Both the position numbers and the translations under genes were made by a program. From Eretmocerus hayati (Eukaryota; Arthropoda; Insecta; Hymenoptera; Aphelinidae), in NCBI GenBank assembly GCA_029851415.1, contig CM056743.1, positions 29,834,405-29,898,404 of the forward strand: a DNA stretch of 64,000 nt, written 5' to 3'. The stretch's first letter is position 1. Each line of letters starts with the position of its first letter. The notes under the pieces are model-generated. The model worked only from the letters and a program-made list of their open reading frames with translations, had not been told where the DNA came from and searched no databases. Below are positions 60,246-64,000 of the stretch, in pieces.

Positions 60246-62840
60246 ATAACTGTAGGATTACCCTTGTTTTACCGTCTTCTGACGATAACTGACCGACACT
60301 TTCCTCACAGTGTTTCTATGTGTATTATATTTGTTTGTGTAAATGCTCAAGGGGCTTGGAGAACATTGTTTTTTTTAGGGTGTACTTTTTTGTCTGCTCC
60401 TTTTGCTCTTAGGGTTTCTGTGAGTGGGCTGAAGCGTGTTATTTCCGCATTGAATACATTTGAAAGCATTAAAGCTCTCGTGGCACTCTAGGATGGTATG
60501 GGGGATGTATACGCTGTATATGGAGTGCGAGCACGTGTATTTAGTTCTGGATAGTTGCGTCCGTGGGAGGAAGAGGAGGAGGAGGAGGAGTAGTCGGACT
60601 TTGCGAGCCTGCAAACGATGTTTAATGCGGCTCGTTTCTACGCTTGCTGCACCACCATAGTATGGCTTCTCCTCAACGGCCAGTTTTCGTATACGAATGA
60701 AGCGTAACGAGCCGAGTTAACGGGCTAATGCGATTTTTCCTGCATTACTCTCGTGGCAACTCGCGAAATTAAGAGGCCACTCTCTTCTACTCTATGCTTC
60801 TACTACTGCTGCTACTCCTCCTATATTTGTTGTATTTTTTTTCTTTGGCATTCTTTTCTTTTTTTCTGCGGTAGCTTGCCGTTGTGGTGGTGTTTGGCGT
60901 GTGCCAAGTGGAGGTAAGAATTTGTGCGGCAAACTTTTGCATTTAGATTTCTGAAGAGAGATGCCCTGCTGTTACGCTTGTAAATTTTTAACGAGGGTTA
61001 CTCGCACAAAATACTCGTATTCTCGGGCAAAGCCATCGTCTTTTAACGAAAAGGCCCATTTACAATTCAAAATAAAACTTCTTATCGGTACTTTTTGTTA
61101 TGTCATCTTTATCAATGAAGGACTGTTGGAAAGTTTACCTTCGAAACTTGACTCTTCTTAATTATCTTTATTTAGTTTTCAGGACAGCAGTAAACAGATG
61201 ACATTTTTGAAAATAATTTTGCAGTCAAAGATTGCAGTATCCAAAATATTTTCCTATATGTGCCATGGATGGTCATACGTATCGATATAGTTAACAGTTT
61301 TCTATTCCATTTAGGGAATTTATTTGTCCACGAAGGAAACACTACGGGTTCAAAAAGATGATTGATTGGATCCTTTACTAAATATTGTTCTAAAATCAGA
61401 AATCTCATTCAACTGCGGTACAGAAAAGCAAACTGTGTCGTCGGTCTCTTGTTGAGTATAGGGATGCAAGCCATCTGAGTTAAGGAAAAAATAGCGGAGT
61501 TCGAAGGGTGAATATTATTTGAAAAATGATCACGTGGTGAATGATCATGTGTTGAGATAATCGTAGAGGCAGAATGGTTTTCTAAGAATTTGAAAGTTAT
61601 GATTTACAGCATCTTCTCAGTCTTTGAGTTCTTATTGGGATCCAAACTCCACTCCCTCACAATAATTTGAAATTCACAACCCCGATCATGTCATGAAGCA
61701 TAACCACTTATGACCACAGTTATTAGCAAAAAGCCTTACCGAATGCAAACTTGGAGTCTTAAGAACTCGTTCCCTTATGGATCAAATTATCTAGGCATTG
61801 AAACCTTGTAAATCTTTTATTTGTTACCTGTAATGCTCCTCGTGATTTTTCGAGTTCGTCCATCCTCAGAACATGATCCAATTAAAATATAAGTGTGGAA
61901 TCGATCTTTCGTATATCCTCATTGACTAATTTTAGACTGTATTATCCTCGAATGAGTATAAAAAAAATTGAAAATACTCAAAGGACCTTCATTAATTTCC
62001 GAAAATGTATGCCTGAATGGACCAAGGCAAAATATTTGGGAATAACTTTTACCAAACATTTCACGAGTGACTGACTGGGAAATACCTTTTCGCTCGACGA
62101 ATTCGAGCTCGAACTCGCGAAAAATAAAAGAAACAAGAGTAAACAACTCAGCCATTCTGCGCGTGGAGCTTGTAAATCTTTGTTGACTGTCTCACTCACT
62201 CTACCTCAACTTCTCTCTCTTTCTTATTCTGTATACCTCTGGATTTGCTCACGTGACTAACTTTTAGAGGCGTAGGTGTGGTATGCATGGCTCGCATTTG
62301 CGGCCGTTTAATCAGACCGCAAAATCTCTCTCTTGCACTCGACTCTTGCGCACTCTCGCAGCTCTTTTAGTTGCACGCGACTTTTTTATAGCACTTGCAT
62401 GAGCAGCAATTCTCTTTTCTAACAGCTTAGTGTGAAAGAATCTTTCTTCTTCTGGAAGTATTGAGGAAATGAGGGTGAGATCAAAAACACTTTGTCACAA
62501 ACTGTGAATTATTTTAACACAGTTTGTGTGGATATTTTCACCACTTTTCTACTATTCTATTAACACACGCTCGTATTTTTGTATCTCATTCATATTTTTT
62601 CCCTCGAATTTTGAACTGATACGAAATTTGACAAATGCCACTTTGAAAAAACAAGAAGAGCGTTATTGCATTGATCGCTGTGATGCTTCGCTCTACAATA
62701 AGAGTAATATTACGACCGTGATTTTTTTCATTTTTTTATTTTTTATAAACATTTTTAATCTCTTTTCGAGGTTATTCTGCGGGACCTACAGTTTAAGGTG
62801 GGTTCCGAACCACCGAAAAGCACTTATGTAAATTCACATT
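60246..62840. other. No gene seen
   Basis: Unique sequence. A GAGGAGGAGG patch lies near 60569-60588. A clear hairpin (CACAAACTGTG with CACAGTTTGTG) lies at about 62496-62528. CT-rich and GC-richer DNA lies at 62185-62390. No coding signal was found. Confidence 0.45.
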
Positions 62841-62914
62841 GGTGCCGGCCGAGATTCGAACCCCAGCTTTCTGCATCGAATGCAAGGATGTTATCCACGA
62901 GGCCGCGGTGGCTT
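62841..62914 (-). pseudogene. tRNA-like sequence (possible Arg TCG-type anticodon)
   Basis: On the minus strand a D-arm or A box-like GGCCTCGTGGATAAC lies at 62890-62904, and GGTTCGAATCT (one mismatch to the B box) at 62852-62862. Between them TTGCATTCGATGCAG forms a stem whose 7-nt loop would present TCG. The acceptor ends do not pair and no T-run follows directly. It is best taken as a tRNA-derived SINE head or pseudogene. Confidence 0.5.
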
Positions 62915-64000
62915 CGTGATTTTTATTTGATAAGTTTATGTCCATAAATTACGAAAGTCAAATTCTCATGACTTCTGGTTCCTCTCCATCTCGTGAAATT
63001 TCTCGATTAAAAAATGGTAGGCCCATTTTTTAACCCAAAGAAGTCGGGAATTTTTCCTAATGAAATCACCTCAGATTTTTGTGGAAATCTTAATGTATGA
63101 TGGCTGTATAATGAATTTCATCGTTCCGAAGTCGTAGCGAGTGGCCATCCTCGTCCTGTTCGGTGTAGAGAAGTGGTATGGTGGATTTTTTATTCTTTTT
63201 AAGCTTCCTCATCAGAATTTGGTTGTTTATGGATGGGCTGAGTACGGAAAAAATCGTGGAAAGAATCTTCGAGTTGACCTTGACTGCAGCTGAAATCGCA
63301 TTTTCAAGGTCAAAACTGACAGTGTTCGCACTTGAGCCTTATTCTGTCTCTCAACTGGTTGAGGCGATCCTTGATGGGGTAGAGGCTCTCCGACTTCATA
63401 ACTAGACTCGGAGACTCCCAAAATACTCGAGTAAGATCTCGCTACCCGTTTAGCAGTGCTACCCTGATAAAAAATTCCTCTAATCATTGGATAACTTCAT
63501 CCAATTGGATTAAATATTGGGATCCAGGCTTGATCCAAAAAGTCACGCTATTTGATCCAACCTTGATCCAAAATTGGAGCAAGGAAGTGAACTGAGTGCC
63601 GCGGCGCGGCGCGCGCGTCATGATTAAATTTGCGTCGTCTGCACGTATATGAATTAAAACATATGATGTGAAGCTTGTTTGATTTTAGTTGCAGAATTTT
63701 TCTTTAAATTACCTATAGTTTTCCGTGAGAGCGTTTACAGTAAAAATTCTGATGTCAACTCTCATGTCTGGTTTTGTTCTCCATGTCTCAAGTTTTGTTG
63801 TATGAAAGAACTGAATCGCCAGCAAAAGATTTAGCCCAGTACAACAAATAAGGTCGTGAAAAGTTTTAGTTGGCGCTTTTTCAGTCGAGTCACTCCAGAT
63901 TCATCACGAATACTCCGTAAACAATTCATTCACGTTCCGAAATGTCACTCTGCGTCTAGAGATTAATCTGATATTTCAAGCTTTGTTACACGAACCAAAG
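62915..64000. other. No gene seen; repeated GATCCA words at the end
   Basis: Unique sequence with clustered TTGATCCAA/GATCCA words at about 63500-63570, followed by a GC-rich GCGGCGCGGCGCGCG patch near 63600. These may be one end of a repeat that continues past the window. Confidence 0.35.

Overview
The window reads as non-coding nuclear DNA from an animal, most likely an insect. It is AT-rich and has no operon-like gene packing, and I recognise no protein family anywhere in it. It holds a satellite array, many short inverted-repeat DNA transposon derivatives (MITEs and foldback elements), tRNA-derived sequences with Pol III boxes, and microsatellites. A hymenopteran source is only a guess, based on scattered AGGTTAGGT-type words. 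No gene symbol can be given. Almost every open frame is short and looks like chance. The two exceptions are a protein-like frame at about 2793-3385 on the minus strand, with a possible splice acceptor, and a 293-codon low-complexity frame at 48537-49415 on the minus strand that is probably not coding.

Layout. 1-1640 is a 176-bp satellite array with a dimeric sub-structure and degenerating edge units. 2238-2353 is a GC-rich chain of small hairpins. 4516-4639 is a tRNA-like sequence at the tip of a hairpin, and 8571-8645 is a tRNA-Arg-like sequence. 10804-13229 is a nest of four elements. A TA-flanked foldback sits inside a CAGGG-ended MITE, and two TTAA-flanked elements sit in the exact centre of that foldback. 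Intact relatives of the host MITE lie at 23392-23697 and 56915-57222. Further inverted-repeat elements lie at 15005-15488, 15852-16081, 19327-19425, 21872-22944 (gap-free 479-bp arms), 31217-31517 (pogo-like ends), 37287-37424, 39381-40057 (perfect 8-bp target duplication), 40463-40728 and 49641-49900 (same family), 41686-41885, 41929-42217 (Tc1/mariner-like ends), 47988-48541 (TTAA) and 58297-58537. A perfect 45-bp hairpin sits at 51239-51334 and adjacent palindromes at 55474-55526. 53225-54260 is a degenerate minisatellite whose orientation flips midway. 58619-60245 is bounded by a 27-bp inverted repeat and contains two tRNA-like sequences in opposite orientations, each followed by a long T-run.

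No pathway or gene cooperation can be described. The biology here is genome structure: repeated TTAA-specific insertion, elements nesting in elements, and long near-perfect hairpins that could feed small-RNA pathways if transcribed. The strongest candidates for something undescribed are the nested palindrome at 10.8-13.2 kb and the 479-bp hairpin at 21.9-22.9 kb.
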